Assembly (NCBI RefSeq): GCF_000499845.2 | Contig: NC_023749.2 | Span: 11,479,298-11,543,297 of the forward strand | DNA from: Phaseolus vulgaris | Taxonomy: Eukaryota; Streptophyta; Magnoliopsida; Fabales; Fabaceae | Length of the DNA: 64,000 nucleotides | Direction of reading: 5' to 3' | Shown here: piece by piece, positions 34,637 through 44,751 of the stretch | Layout: the number at the start of each line of letters is the position of its first letter | How positions within the stretch are numbered: the first letter of the stretch is position 1 | Notes under the pieces: model-generated | Seen by the model: the letters and a program-made list of their open reading frames with translations, nothing else | Databases searched by the model: none | Told to the model about the DNA's origin: nothing | Translations under genes and position numbers: made by a program

Positions 34637-35431
34637 TGTTCTTACTTTTGTTCTTACCAGAAATGAATTTGGGAGTGCAACTTGTTGAGAATGAGCTTTT
34701 GCTTAAGTCAATAGAAGCACAACGATGATGGTAAATTCTTAACATAGAGATGCTAAGAGTAAGAATATAGAATATATTTTAGTGTGTCCCCTTACAGATA
34801 AAGTCATCATCTATTTATAGGTATGATTGGAGTCAGACCATTAAGAAAAACAATAAATAGTTAGCATGAGATATAAATGAATTTTATAATAGTAACCTAT
34901 AACCACTAGTAACCTGTAACCGAGTTATTGTCTGATTTATGTACCTTAAATATTCTATTAAATGAGCGGTGATTGATCTGAATGTATCTAGTTGTAGGGG
35001 TATGTACATAAGTCCCCCTAGCTTGAAATCCGAGGCGAGGACTGCGTGTTCCTCAGGAAACGAGCTTTTAGTTGGTCTCCGATGAGAGGGGGAGGTCCAC
35101 CTTCAAAAGACTCTCCGATACTTAAGTCAGTAGGAGTACAAAGATAATGATAAATTCTTAACAGAGAGCTGCTAAGAGTAAGAGTATAAAATAGAGTTTA
35201 GTGTATCCCCTTACTGTGAGAGTCATCACTTATTTATAGGTCTAGTTGAAGTCAGACCATTGAGAAAAACAATAAATAGTTTTCATGACATATAAATGGA
35301 TATTATAATAGTAATCTATAATTGCTAGTAATCTATAACCGAGTTATGGTCTGATTTATGTGCCTTAAATATTATATTAAATGAGTGGTGATTGGTTTGA
35401 ATGTATCTGATTGTAACTGGGGGTATGTACA
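34637..35431 (-). repeat. two consecutive LTR copies at the 3' end of the gypsy element
   Basis: Copy A (34637-35008) and copy B (about 35030-35431), offset about 420 bp, share AAATTCTTAAC, CTATTTATAGGT, GTCAGACCATT, TTATGTGCCTTAAATATT-like and GGGGTATGTACA. Each is followed by TAAGTCCCCC, i.e. a GGGGGACTTA polypurine tract on the minus strand. Confidence 0.85.
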
Positions 35432-35530
35432 TAAGTCCCCCCAACTCGAAATTAGAAAAAATGTACAGGTTGATCAATTTGAAGGATGAACGAGTTCAGT
35501 TGTTTCGACCCGCTTGGATCTAGCACAATA

Positions 35531-35852
35531 ATAGTACTTAACCATTTGGTTCAAGAACTCGGATTGTGACTTGACCATTTGGTTCAAGTTTGATAAAGTT
35601 TCTCGATGTTCATTTGAACTCGGATTGTGACTTAACCGTTTGTTTGGTTCAAGTTTAATAAAGTTTCTCGATGTTTGTTTGAACTTGGATTGTGACTTGA
35701 CCGTTTGGTTCAAGTTTAATAAAGTTTCTCGATGTTCGTTTGAACTCGGATTGTGACTTAATCGTTTGGTTCAAGTTTGATGGACGTTTCCCGATGTTCG
35801 TTTGAACTCGGATTATGACTTGACTATTTGGTTCAAGTTTGATGTGAATTGA
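35531..35852 (-). repeat. ~64-bp tandem repeats, five units
   Basis: Units contain GGTTCAAGTTTGATAAAGTT, TCTCGATGTTCGTTTGAACT and CGGATTGTGACTTGACC. A further unit remains at 36552-36600 on the other side of a 0.7-kb insert. The minus-strand ORF at 35474-35713 is a translation of these repeats and not a gene. Confidence 0.88.
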
Positions 35853-36551
35853 TTTTATATTGGCACATTTTAGAGGTTCCTCTTTTGTTTATGATTTTTT
35901 AGATTAACAATTTAAGGTGAGAACCTAAAGAAGATCCACACTGGACACGAACTTAACCAAGTGGTTAAGTAAGTGTGAAGGTTCACTTCTAGAGGGCAAA
36001 GTGAAAAACACAATATGGTGATTATAAAGTAAATTGCGGAAATGAAAGGATCATAAGATGAAGAAAGACAAGTGATAACCAAAATTAAAAGACAAGTATG
36101 ATATCATAAAGAGGAATGGAATGGATGGTACAAAAAGAAAGATAAAAAGAGGAAGGGATGAAAAAAGCTTATGAAAGAATAGGGTTGTCATGCCACTTGG
36201 AGAAGGAGGTAGGCTTGGCACAAACACAAATTACTAAGCACACCCTACTCAAATTACTAAGCACATCCTACTAAAAATACTAAGCACACCCTACTAAAAA
36301 TACTAAGCACACCCTACTCTAGTTTATTCTTTTATTTGGAACCCCCAAAGTGAGCCCAATTTATTTACAAATATTTTTGTCTTGTAAGAAAATCAAAAGA
36401 AAAAACATTTGATGCTCTGGTCTATGCCCAATTCTTCTTTTGCTGAGGTTCTTCTGATATTTGGTGGGGCCTTGTCTTGTAAGCTGAGATCACTTATCAA
36501 GCTGTGAAATGCCTCTTGTTTCCTTGGTCATCTGCTTGACTAATTGGGTTG
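35853..36551. other. 0.7-kb insert in the 64-bp repeat array
   Basis: It splits the array: both sides carry a CAAGTTTGATG-like unit start. It contains four copies of a 21-bp unit (ACTAAGCACACCCTACT plus AAATT or AAAAT) at about 36222-36313. No ORF or TIR recognised. Confidence 0.6.
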
Positions 36552-36859
36552 TATCAAAGTTTGATGGAAGTTTTTCGATGTTCGTTTGAACTTGGATAAT
36601 AGCTTACAATAAGTATCGTTGTATACTGTTACGTGTAAAAAAGAACATTGTATACCTTTATGTGTAAAAAAGAACTTTATTTCAAAAGAATAAACCTCAT
36701 TAAAAATTTACCTGAAAAAAAACCTTCCTGGAGATAAAAAGTTGAGGTAAGAAAAAAAGTACTTCATCACGTTCAAAGGGAACCATAGAGTTTGCATCTT
36801 GTATTAATCAGAAAGGTGTTTCTCAAATAGATGTTTGGGGAGTGTCCTCCAAAATTAGG

Positions 36860-37793
36860 CTATGCCTGTTGTACGAAGTGGCCAAAAGCACCTGATCGGA
36901 TAAGCTCATCAATTAGATCTCGTATCTTAAAGCATTCTTCCGTAGTGTGACCCAGGTTTTGATGATAATTGCACTTCCTTGTCGAGTCAGCTGATGGATG
37001 ACTGGTTGCCGGAGGCGGAAGTTGCACCAACCTCTGGTTGCACTTTGTGTAGGATCACATCCCGACTTGTATTCAAGGGAATATAATCTTCAAATCTCCC
37101 AACTCTCTTTCTTTTGGGATATTGTTTCGAAGTAGCAACTTCTGAGGTTTTCATTATTTTTCTTCTTGCATCAACATTCTCCTCAATGTTAATGTATCAG
37201 ACAACTCGGTTGCAAAGTTCATCTGTTTTAGCGAGAGGATCCGCAAAAAGGGTGTCTAAGAACTTCCCTGAACAGAGTCCTATCAATAAGGCGTGCATGA
37301 CTACAGCCGGATGGAGGTAAGGAATATTTGATATTGCTTTTGAAAATCATGCCATATATTATCGTAGGCCTTCTTCTTCACCTTGAACCACATTGTGCAA
37401 TGAAGCGGACCTCACAACTATTGGTTTGCTGTCAGGGAATCTAGCTAAGAACCATGCATAGAGTGTGTTAAAAGAGTCAATGGAATTCTTAGGCAAGGAA
37501 TAATACCATTCTAAGGTCACCTCCATCAACGTGGTTGGAAAGAGTATGCAATGTACGACCATGTTCCTTGAGAACAAGTTCGCCTGGGTCATGTATGCTT
37601 TGATGTGAGCCTCGGGGTCAAAAGTTCCGCTGTATTTTCCCAAGCTCGGCCACTTCCATTTTCGGGGTAGTTCAGCTCCCATGACCTCGGAGGTAAAAGG
37701 GTGGAAACCTTCTAGATTATCTTTCATCGTTTCAATGAGAGGGGGATTGGGTATCTCCTTGAATGGTATTTGCTCGTGTCCTCGAGTTTCCAT
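36860..37793 (-). pseudogene. Ty3/gypsy gag, broken
   Basis: An open frame at 37793-37359 carries ELPRKWKWPSLGKYSGTFDP, EAHIKAYMTQANLF and EWYYSLPKNSIDSFNTL, the core of a plant gypsy gag (capsid). Near 37360 the frame shifts; FSKAISNIPYLHPAVVMHAL and DPLAKTDELCNRVV follow, then a stop in place of a Trp. The C-terminal zinc-binding part appears as CNYHQNLGHTTEECF and LIDELIRSGAFG at about 36990-36870. Order and motifs fit the Tat-type gag. It is inactive. Confidence 0.85.
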
Positions 37794-38204
37794 TCATGAT
37801 GATATTGGAGTCAGAGTATAACGAGTCTCCCTCTAAGATGATGTTGGAGTATATGAGTAAGGAGAAGTACCTTCTTTTGAATATATGGTTCGAGCGATAA
37901 CTGTTGAGACTCTGCCATATATTGGGTAAGATTCCGAGTATGGTCGTCATTTCTTCCCACCAATTGATCTTGTAAAACTTGTATCTCAGCTCGATTCTAT
38001 TTAGCTTCCACCCTGTGTTGCTCTTTCAGGGATGCTACATCCTTTTCAATCTTGTCTTGCATTTGTTCGATGACTTTCTCTATTGCCTTTTTCATGTTTT
38101 CCTCGTTTCTTCGGAGGATAGCTCGAACTGGGTGGTCATGTAGTTTTTGTGAAGAACTGATGTTGATGTACGTCTAGTTGCTATGGTAGTCTCGGGGAAA
38201 AGTT

Positions 38205-38232
38205 TTACCAGGGCCCCATAGTGGGCACCAAA
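38205..38232 (-). other. gypsy primer-binding-site region
   Basis: Minus strand TTTGGTGCCCACTATGGGGC directly follows the end of the upstream LTR, the position of the primer site. The matching tRNA cannot be settled by eye. Confidence 0.5.
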
Positions 38233-38375
38233 TGTTCCTACCAAAATTGAACTTGAGGAGTGCAACTCGACAATGACTACGTGTTCCTCAGGGAACGAGA
38301 TTTCAGTTGGGTATCCCCTTATTGGAAGAGTCATCACCTATTTATAAGTCTAGTTGGACTCAAATTATTAAGAAA

Positions 38376-38650
38376 AGCAAGAGCCCACCCAGAGAATGAC
38401 AACCATCAAAAAGTCTAAGCCCATATAGCCGATGGCCTGCCCAAATGATGTTCAGCGGTCTCTACCCAACGGAACTCAGCTTAGAGGCTTTCTACCCGCA
38501 CTACCTAGACCCACAGTTCACTCACCTGAAGCCGTCTTACCGTGGAGTCAACGGAGAAAACGGTTTCGTATAATGAAACTGTTCGTCCATATGAAATTCT
38601 TCCAATTTGGTTGGCGGAAGCGAATCCACAAATGCATGCAGAGAACTCTG
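38376..38650. other. 275-bp GC-richer insertion in the upstream gypsy LTR
   Basis: The other LTR copies read AGAAAAACAATAAATAGTT. Here AGAAAAGCAA is followed by about 275 bp of unrelated sequence (GAGCCCACCCAGAG ... GAGAACTCTGCAA) before ATAGTTATTATAAGATAT. GCAA stands at both edges. No TIRs seen; the ORF at 38432-38686 crosses the edge and is not supported. Confidence 0.6.
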
Positions 38651-38796
38651 CAAATAGTTATTATAAGATATAAATGGACTTTATAATAAAACATATAACC
38701 AAGTTATGGTCTGATTTATATGTCTTAAATATTATATTAAATGAGTGATTATTGATTTGAATGTATCTCGTTGTAATTGAGATTATGTATAGTATT

Positions 38797-39507
38797 TAAA
38801 TGAGTTTGTTTATATTAATCATATGGATAATGCAATACTATAAAAATTTTAAGAATTTTACACACAAAATTGCCTTGTTGTTGAAATATAGGTTTAATTT
38901 AATTTTATAAACCTTACTATTAGTATATATATATATATATATATATATAAATACATCAAATAATTGTTTGTTATTAATTTCAATTTGTCACGTACATATT
39001 TTTTTAAAAACAAGTAAGTTGATATTTATAAAAAATAATAACGAGGATCGAATTTTGTATATAAACAAAAAAATATATCTCTTTTACTTTTATTAAACTA
39101 CTCATAGTTAGTGTTGTAGTGAAAAATAAAACTATTTTAATGTATAATTACAATAATTAATAAAGGTTAAAATAGTTCATAACTATTTTTTATTACATAT
39201 TTTATTATAATTTTATTTTTTATTTTGATAGAAAATTAAAAGTACTTCTATTATATAATCATTACAATAAAAAAATTAATCAAAAATTTTTGTTCATTTT
39301 TTTTATAAACAATTAGATTATAAATAACCTAATATATCAAATTGAAAATTCCAAAGTACAATAAATATTTTATCAATAAAACACAGTAGAATTTGATATT
39401 TTTGGTTTTGATTGAGTTCAGAACAATATAGACTAAGCTAAACAACGACAGCATATGAAGTCCATGTTTGTCTCAATTTACCATGCAAACGGGCCGTTTT
39501 CGAATTT
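38797..39507. other. AT-rich intergenic DNA
   Basis: (TA)n run at about 38922-38949. No gene recognised. Confidence 0.5.
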
Positions 39508-40567
39508 GGGAAGTTCTTTTTGCACCTGCATAATTTTCCTTTGCACTTCATATATAAAAATTCTCATTCTGTCCTAAAAAATAACTTTTCAATTCTCCAA
39601 TCCAATTTTTTTTTTTTCATGAAAAAACTTTTAGATTTTACAGTACGAAAGTAAAATAAGATTTTCAAATTCTTTAATTTGAAAACTTTTTTAACTTATA
39701 AATTATAAAATCCAAAAGTATTTTTGAATTTCAAATTGTGCAATTAAAAAATTATTTAATTTTTGAATTGTACAATATAATTTTAGATAAAAAAGATTTT
39801 AAATTGTATAATCTATTTTTTTTAATTATGCAATCCTAAATTCATTAACTTCTTAATTGTATAATCTAAAAACTTTTTGACTTCTAGTTGTATCACTACA
39901 ATAAAATCATCAAATATAAACCAATTTTAGAAATAAAAAATAATTAGTTGCTATAGTGATTAAATTAGACACCATTTTAGAAACTAAAAAAAATTGTGGT
40001 TTCTAAATTAGTTTCTATTATTGTTAAATGGTTTCTAAATTGGTATCTAATTAGCTACCAAGATTTTTGCTACCAAATTTAGAATCTAAATAATTGGTAG
40101 TTAAAATCTTGGTAGCTAATTAGATACCAATTTAGAAACTATTTAAAAAATAATATAAACCAAAAATATTTTTAGTCTTTAAAATGGTCTCTAAATTAGT
40201 CACTATAGCAACTAATTATTTTTTATCTCTAAAATTGATTTCTATTTCATGATTTTCTTGTAGTGTATAATTAGAATTTTTATTTTATTTCTAAATTGTA
40301 GAAATTTAGAATTCATGTTTTGTTTGTAATTTTTTTTTTCAGATTTCTTAATTTAAAAGTCATTTTATCATAAAAAAAATGTTTCAAAATTGTATAATAT
40401 GAGACACTTTTGAATTGCATAATTCAATTATTTTTTTAATTTATCCATAACACAATACATGATGCGATGGCAAGGAGGCTGTGGTGACAAAAGACTGGTA
40501 ACAGAAAAGGGTTGCACATGAAAATTATGGGAGTGTACATAAAAATTATAGGGGTATGAAAACAACC
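39508..40567. mobile_element. putative Mutator-type MITE interrupted by a CACTA MITE
   Basis: The left end is GGGAAGTTCTTTTTGCACCT; the right end read on minus is GGTTGTTTTCATACCCCTAT. Both continue to a CATAATTTTC / TATAATTTTT block and a GCAC/GTAC block. The interior repeats TTTGAATTGTACAATATAA-like motifs, the decayed form of the palindromes in the sister copies. The flanking 9 bp do not match well, so the boundaries are tentative. Without the CACTA insert it is about 690 bp. Confidence 0.45.
39894..40265. mobile_element. CACTA-type MITE, 372 bp, TSD TAT
   Basis: The left end is CACTACAATAAAATCATCAA; the right end read on minus is CACTACAAGAAAATCATGAA. The inverted match extends about 90 bp (including TTAGTTGCTATAGTGA on both arms). 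TAT flanks both sides (39891-39893 and 40266-40268), the 3-bp CACTA duplication. There is no coding capacity, and the arms can pair into a long hairpin. Confidence 0.88.
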
Positions 40568-40584
40568 TAGAATATTTAAGAAGT

Positions 40585-41088
40585 GGCAGTTTCTTCCTGC
40601 ACCCCTACATTTTTCTTTCTGCACCCCCACAATGTAATGCAAAGACAAAAATATCCCTACTATTTTTGAAAAACCCAAAAATACACATAAGACCTACACT
40701 ACTCTTTCTTCTTCCGGACAATGCAATTTGGTAATTTTACGGAATGGGAAATCCGCATTTATTTTTTTTGCATTTCGGATTGGAAAATCCATAAATATTC
40801 CGGATTGGTGAATCCGTTAATCTTCCGGATCCATCAATCCGTAACAAAAATTAGACTTCTGGATTCAGCAATCCAAAAATCAACAAGTTGCTTTCGAAAC
40901 ACCCATTTATTTGAAAAAGAACACGAATCACTTCCGGATTGATGAATCCGTAGCACACTCCCGGATCCCGATATCCAGTAACCTAAAAAACTCTAGTTTT
41001 TTCAAATAAAAGGTGAAGGTCAGTTTTGGAATTTACAAAATTGTGGGGGTGCATGAAGAAAAACGTAGGGGTACAGGAAGAAAAAGCC
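40585..41088. mobile_element. Mutator-type MITE, 504 bp, perfect 9-bp TSD
   Basis: The left end is GGCAGTTTCTTCCTGCACCC; the right end read on minus is GGCTTTTTCTTCCTGTACCC. The TIR match spans about 49 bp up to GCACCCCCACAAT. TTAAGAAGT flanks both sides exactly (40576-40584 and 41089-41097). The interior holds about eight copies of a short palindrome CCGGATT-NNNN-AATCCG. No transposase. The ORF at 40721-40942 is made of these repeats. Confidence 0.92.
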
Positions 41089-41097
41089 TTAAGAAGT

Positions 41098-41559
41098 TAT
41101 CTAGATCTGGGCAATCGGGCCAGTTTATCCAAACCCTAACAATAATAACAAAAATATATTTTAATTTTTTTAAAACTAATAAAATAAATATTTCTTAAAA
41201 AATGTAGATTGATGTGACAAATCTGTTATAAGTTACTGGATTAAATGGGATAAGTTAGACTGGGGGGTTGAACTATATAATTCGATCCTCATATTTTAAG
41301 GATGGGTTGTCTCCTGCACCTCCTTAGCTTCCAGTGGTACCCGCATAAAGTCAAAATATCATTTTGACTAATTTGACCGAATGTTATATCTTTTGCAAAT
41401 ATCAAGACAAGCCTCCATATCATAAATATGGTATAAACAAGGAGATATGAGAAATATTTGTCCAAAGCCAAAATGATATGGAATGTTTGTTTTTGTTATT
41501 ATGCAATATACTTTATTCATTTACTCACTGAAACAAATATTCAATTATTTTATATTTTA
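41098..41559. other. intergenic DNA with a possible MITE scrap
   Basis: GGGTTGTCTCCTGCACCTCC at about 41306 resembles the Mutator-type MITE TIR, but no partner end is visible. Otherwise nothing recognised. Confidence 0.4.
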
Positions 41560-42540
41560 TTTATTCACAAGGAAAAGGAAGAATGTTCAACAATTCAACA
41601 AGATATTCATACTTCTGCATATTGTCTCGAGGAGACTATTATGACATTTTGGGAAAACACATAATGGATAAGAAGGTGAAGAGGTCAAAAGAACTTTCTT
41701 CCGTTGATGAGGTTATGTCTTCTCCATCCATTTTTATTTGGCATGAGAAGTGTACGATAGGTCACACTACAACATTAAGGATAATGACATTCAAAGGTCA
41801 AGAGAGATTGCATAACAAATTGTAAGTTTGTTCTTTGTACATATTTTATTAGTTTTGTGTCTTTCATTATACTCATGTCACTAAATTTTGTATTAAAGGA
41901 TATTATCACATCGCAAGGTGCATTTGTCTCCCATAGTCATCAGGACATATTGGTCATGACTATTGACTAGAACACCCTAGTCAGGTGCATACTAGTGGTT
42001 TTGGTGTGGGTGTACGATAGTGTTCTGAGACAACCTTTTGCCCTAACTATTTTATAGAATTTGTGCCTCTAAAGGTAATGGAAAAATTAGTATAAACCTT
42101 AACACAAATTTTGACTCCTCAAATCACTAAGAAAACAAGTTCACGAATAAAATAAAATTACAATTGAGTTAAGCCTTAAATTTGGTTAACAGTTGGAATT
42201 CATAGGTATCTCCCAATAGCCTATTCCAATTGAGGCATATGTAAGACCATCTCATACATGTGTTATCACAAGAGGTATTTGTGTTGATGATGAAGATGAG
42301 GCAAAATAAGAGGCAAACACAGTATTTCTCGTCTAGTGGCTATCGAAAGAGTATATTTTAGAGGGTTAACCATACACATATTGGTCATGCAATCTAATTA
42401 TACAAGAATGGTGGTTGAATATGCCAGAGAGGCCACTACTTTAGTTTTCCTACCTACAAAGGAAGTTCAATTAGTGGGACAAAGACTTAGAATATTCATT
42501 GCATGCCATGCACACCTAATATGCTATACTTCATAGAAGA
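41560..42540 (+). pseudogene. CACTA-associated plant transposase (Transposase_24-like), decayed
   Basis: Broken plus-strand frames give ILSRGDYYDILGKHIMDKKV and KRSKELSSVDEVMSSPS near 41610-41730. Further on come AIERVYFRGLTIHI and PTKEVQLVGQRLRIFIACHAH near 42336-42520. In legume CACTA (En/Spm) transposon proteins an SRGGYD.LE..../SVDDVPSPPSRHE start and a .LVAIGRVYEG...PTEEVQLVGQAL..FLAWPTHL end occur in this order. The middle is full of stops, and no intact product is possible. It lies directly upstream of the plus-oriented tandem array, which supports a CACTA origin for that array. Confidence 0.65.
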
Positions 42541-42639
42541 AAAAAAAGGTATTGTCATTTATATTTGAAGGTTCAATTGGCTCCATGAGGGGGTGTTGAA
42601 TGGATTCTAAACAATAATAAAAAAAATTCTTAAACAAGA

Positions 42640-42905
42640 GTAGAGTGAAAGAAGCAGACATAAATTTATATTTGTTCACCCAACAACAAGAGCTATGTCT
42701 AGTCTCCTTAAGAAACCCATTTAGGAGTCTTTCACAATGTATTATCCACCTTTTCAGGTATTCTTACACCTCTTCAGGTCACACAAATATTCTCCACCTC
42801 TTCAGGTACAATAGTATTCTTACACCTCTACAGGTACAACAATATTCATTCACATCTTTAGGTACATTAGTCATCAATGTTAATATCTTTAGGTACAACA
42901 ATATC
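42640..42905 (+). repeat. short tandem repeats next to the array
   Basis: Five to seven degenerate units of about 28-30 bp share (C)CTCTTCAGGTACAACAATAT or TATCTTTAGGTAC cores, from about 42750 to the start of the array. The ORF at 42645-43013 crosses them and is not supported. Confidence 0.7.
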
Positions 42906-44087
42906 CTGTTTCTCAGTAATATTATTTATAATTTTATTTTATGGCCAACGCTTTCTTTCTCTTTTATCTCTCACACACATTTAACTTTAAACTATATAGT
43001 TTTAACTAATTGAAAAACTATCAATTAACTTATTTTTACTTGGACAAATAAAATGATTTTTTTTTCCGATCCCTTTTATAACGATGTTCTACCATGGGTC
43101 GAAGGGAAATATGCCAATACACTTGAACTATTTACGTACAAATATTTATATATGAATTTAATAAATGTTCTGGCCGGTTGACCAGGGTCGTTTTTATGCG
43201 TGGCTTGTCCTTGCGAGCTAGGGCGCCTTCGTTCTGCTCCGTCTGTGAGTACCTGAAAAGAAGTGAACAAAGGGGCGCCCTCGCGGCCGTTTGCATTCCG
43301 ACGATCAAGTCAGCTAGCGAGAAACATCAAAGGTGACACACCTCCGTATCGGAACACCATGACTGGATGCTATGAAGGTGATCGAAAATACTAAGTAACT
43401 AATACCGTGTTGCCCTAATTGTCTGTGCGAACAGTGGGTGCGCAGCGAAACAACTAGGGTTTACGTGTGTGTAAGAAACTGCGAGAATTAGGTCAAAACT
43501 CCGATCCCTTTCAAACGTCCCAAGGCCCCTTTTTATACACCTCCCGCATTTAAAGCGCGTTAAAGCGCATTGAAAGTGTATCAAAATGTGCCTTGAAACA
43601 TTTGATACGTAAACTAAATTAACGCATACCTTAGCGAACTTTCAGGAAAATATTGATATTTCAGTACTTATTGCCACGTGTTCTTCTGACTTGATCGTTA
43701 TTCTACGCAGAGAGCCTCACAGCGCCGTAACCCAACTTAGGGTTATTCCATTGTGCGAGTCATCTTTCCTCGAAGTGCATCTGGCGCGTGGGGTGACTTT
43801 CTGGGTGCCAACTCAGACGCCCCAACCTCTAGTCACTTCCCCTGGGAGTGTATCTACCTTCCTCTCGTACTACACACGTGGTTTGCCCCTGGGCGTGGCA
43901 CTCTCATGGGTCGTATCTATCCCAGGGGCCTCCCAGCGGTGGCATGAGTACTTCACGAGTCAGGTTACTCCCTATTGGTACTAGAACTATGGCTTTGAAA
44001 CCACCTTTCTCTTCTCTTTGTTACTGTTTTGGGCTACGTCTTAACCTGGCGACACCCTCTCCTGGCGAAGCCTCATCTTGGGCGACG

Positions 44088-44737
44088 TGATGGAAGAGGC
44101 CCAAGCCCATGATAGAAAAAGCCCAAGCCCAAGCCCAAATACAAGTTCAAGCTTCAACTCAAGCCCAACAAATAGAAGATATGGGCAAACTAAGCATCAT
44201 TTGATGTCTTTCTTTTGTAATTACTTTTGAGTATTTTTAGTAGAACATAAAGGGAGGTGTAGATATAAATATAAGAGATGCAAATGTATAAAGCTAAGTC
44301 ACACCTTCCATGTGACACAAAAGAAGGTGTAGGTATAGATTTAGGAGGTGCCAAAAATAGAAACCAAGTCACACTTCCCTTGTGACTAGGAATATGCTCC
44401 AAATTCAAATGCTTCTCATTTGAATTTCCCTCCACTTTCTTTTGAATTTCCAACCCTCTAAAGACTATAAATAAGAGGGCTTGGCTCATGTATTTGCAAG
44501 ATTAATGAGAGTAATGTTATGTTGCCCATATTGTGCCATACATTGCCTTTGCCTAGTTTCTAGGTCCTAATCTTCTCTTCACCATTTACCAAGAGGGCTG
44601 GCCGAACCTCCCTTTTTCCATACACTTCATGCACCTTCAAGATCACCACAACTCCTAGGAGGATCTTGCCCACTTTCACCATAGCTTTTGCACCATTTTT
44701 CACAACATCCAAGAAGAGCTCCATTAGAATGCCATCA
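44088..44737 (+). repeat. 5' LTR of the non-autonomous gypsy element
   Basis: 650 bp, TG...CA. A TATA-like CTATAAATAAGAGG lies at about 44465. A CCCAAGCCCAAGCCC stretch follows the start. The minus ORF 44190-44489 is the antisense of the LTR, repeated at 48578-48877, and is not a gene. Confidence 0.93.
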
Positions 44738-44739
44738 TT

Positions 44740-44751
44740 TGGTATCAGAGC
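44740..44751 (+). other. primer-binding site
   Basis: TGGTATCAGAGC, two bases after the 5' LTR, complements the 3' end of initiator-Met tRNA. Confidence 0.9.

Larger units (their letters stand above)
34637..38791 (-). mobile_element. degenerate Ty3/gypsy LTR retrotransposon, TSD GTATT
   Basis: It lies between perfect 5-bp repeats GTATT (34632-34636 and 38792-38796). Ends: TGTTCTTAC at the left and a decayed TGTA(C)A at the right. On the minus strand the upstream LTR is at 38791-38233, followed by a primer-site-like TTTGGTGCCCACTATGGGG, then gag remnants, then a region of 64-bp tandem repeats, then two consecutive LTR-like copies (35431-35030 and 35008-34637). Reverse transcriptase and integrase are absent. 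LTR-PPT-LTR at the downstream end suggests unequal recombination between related elements. Confidence 0.82.

Noticed and set aside
35531..35852. CRISPR-like regular repeats
   Set aside because: The 64-bp units follow one another without unique spacers, inside a plant retrotransposon.
44190..44489. 99-codon ORF found twice (also 48578-48877)
   Set aside because: It is the antisense of the two LTRs of one retrotransposon; duplication reflects the LTR pair and not a gene family.
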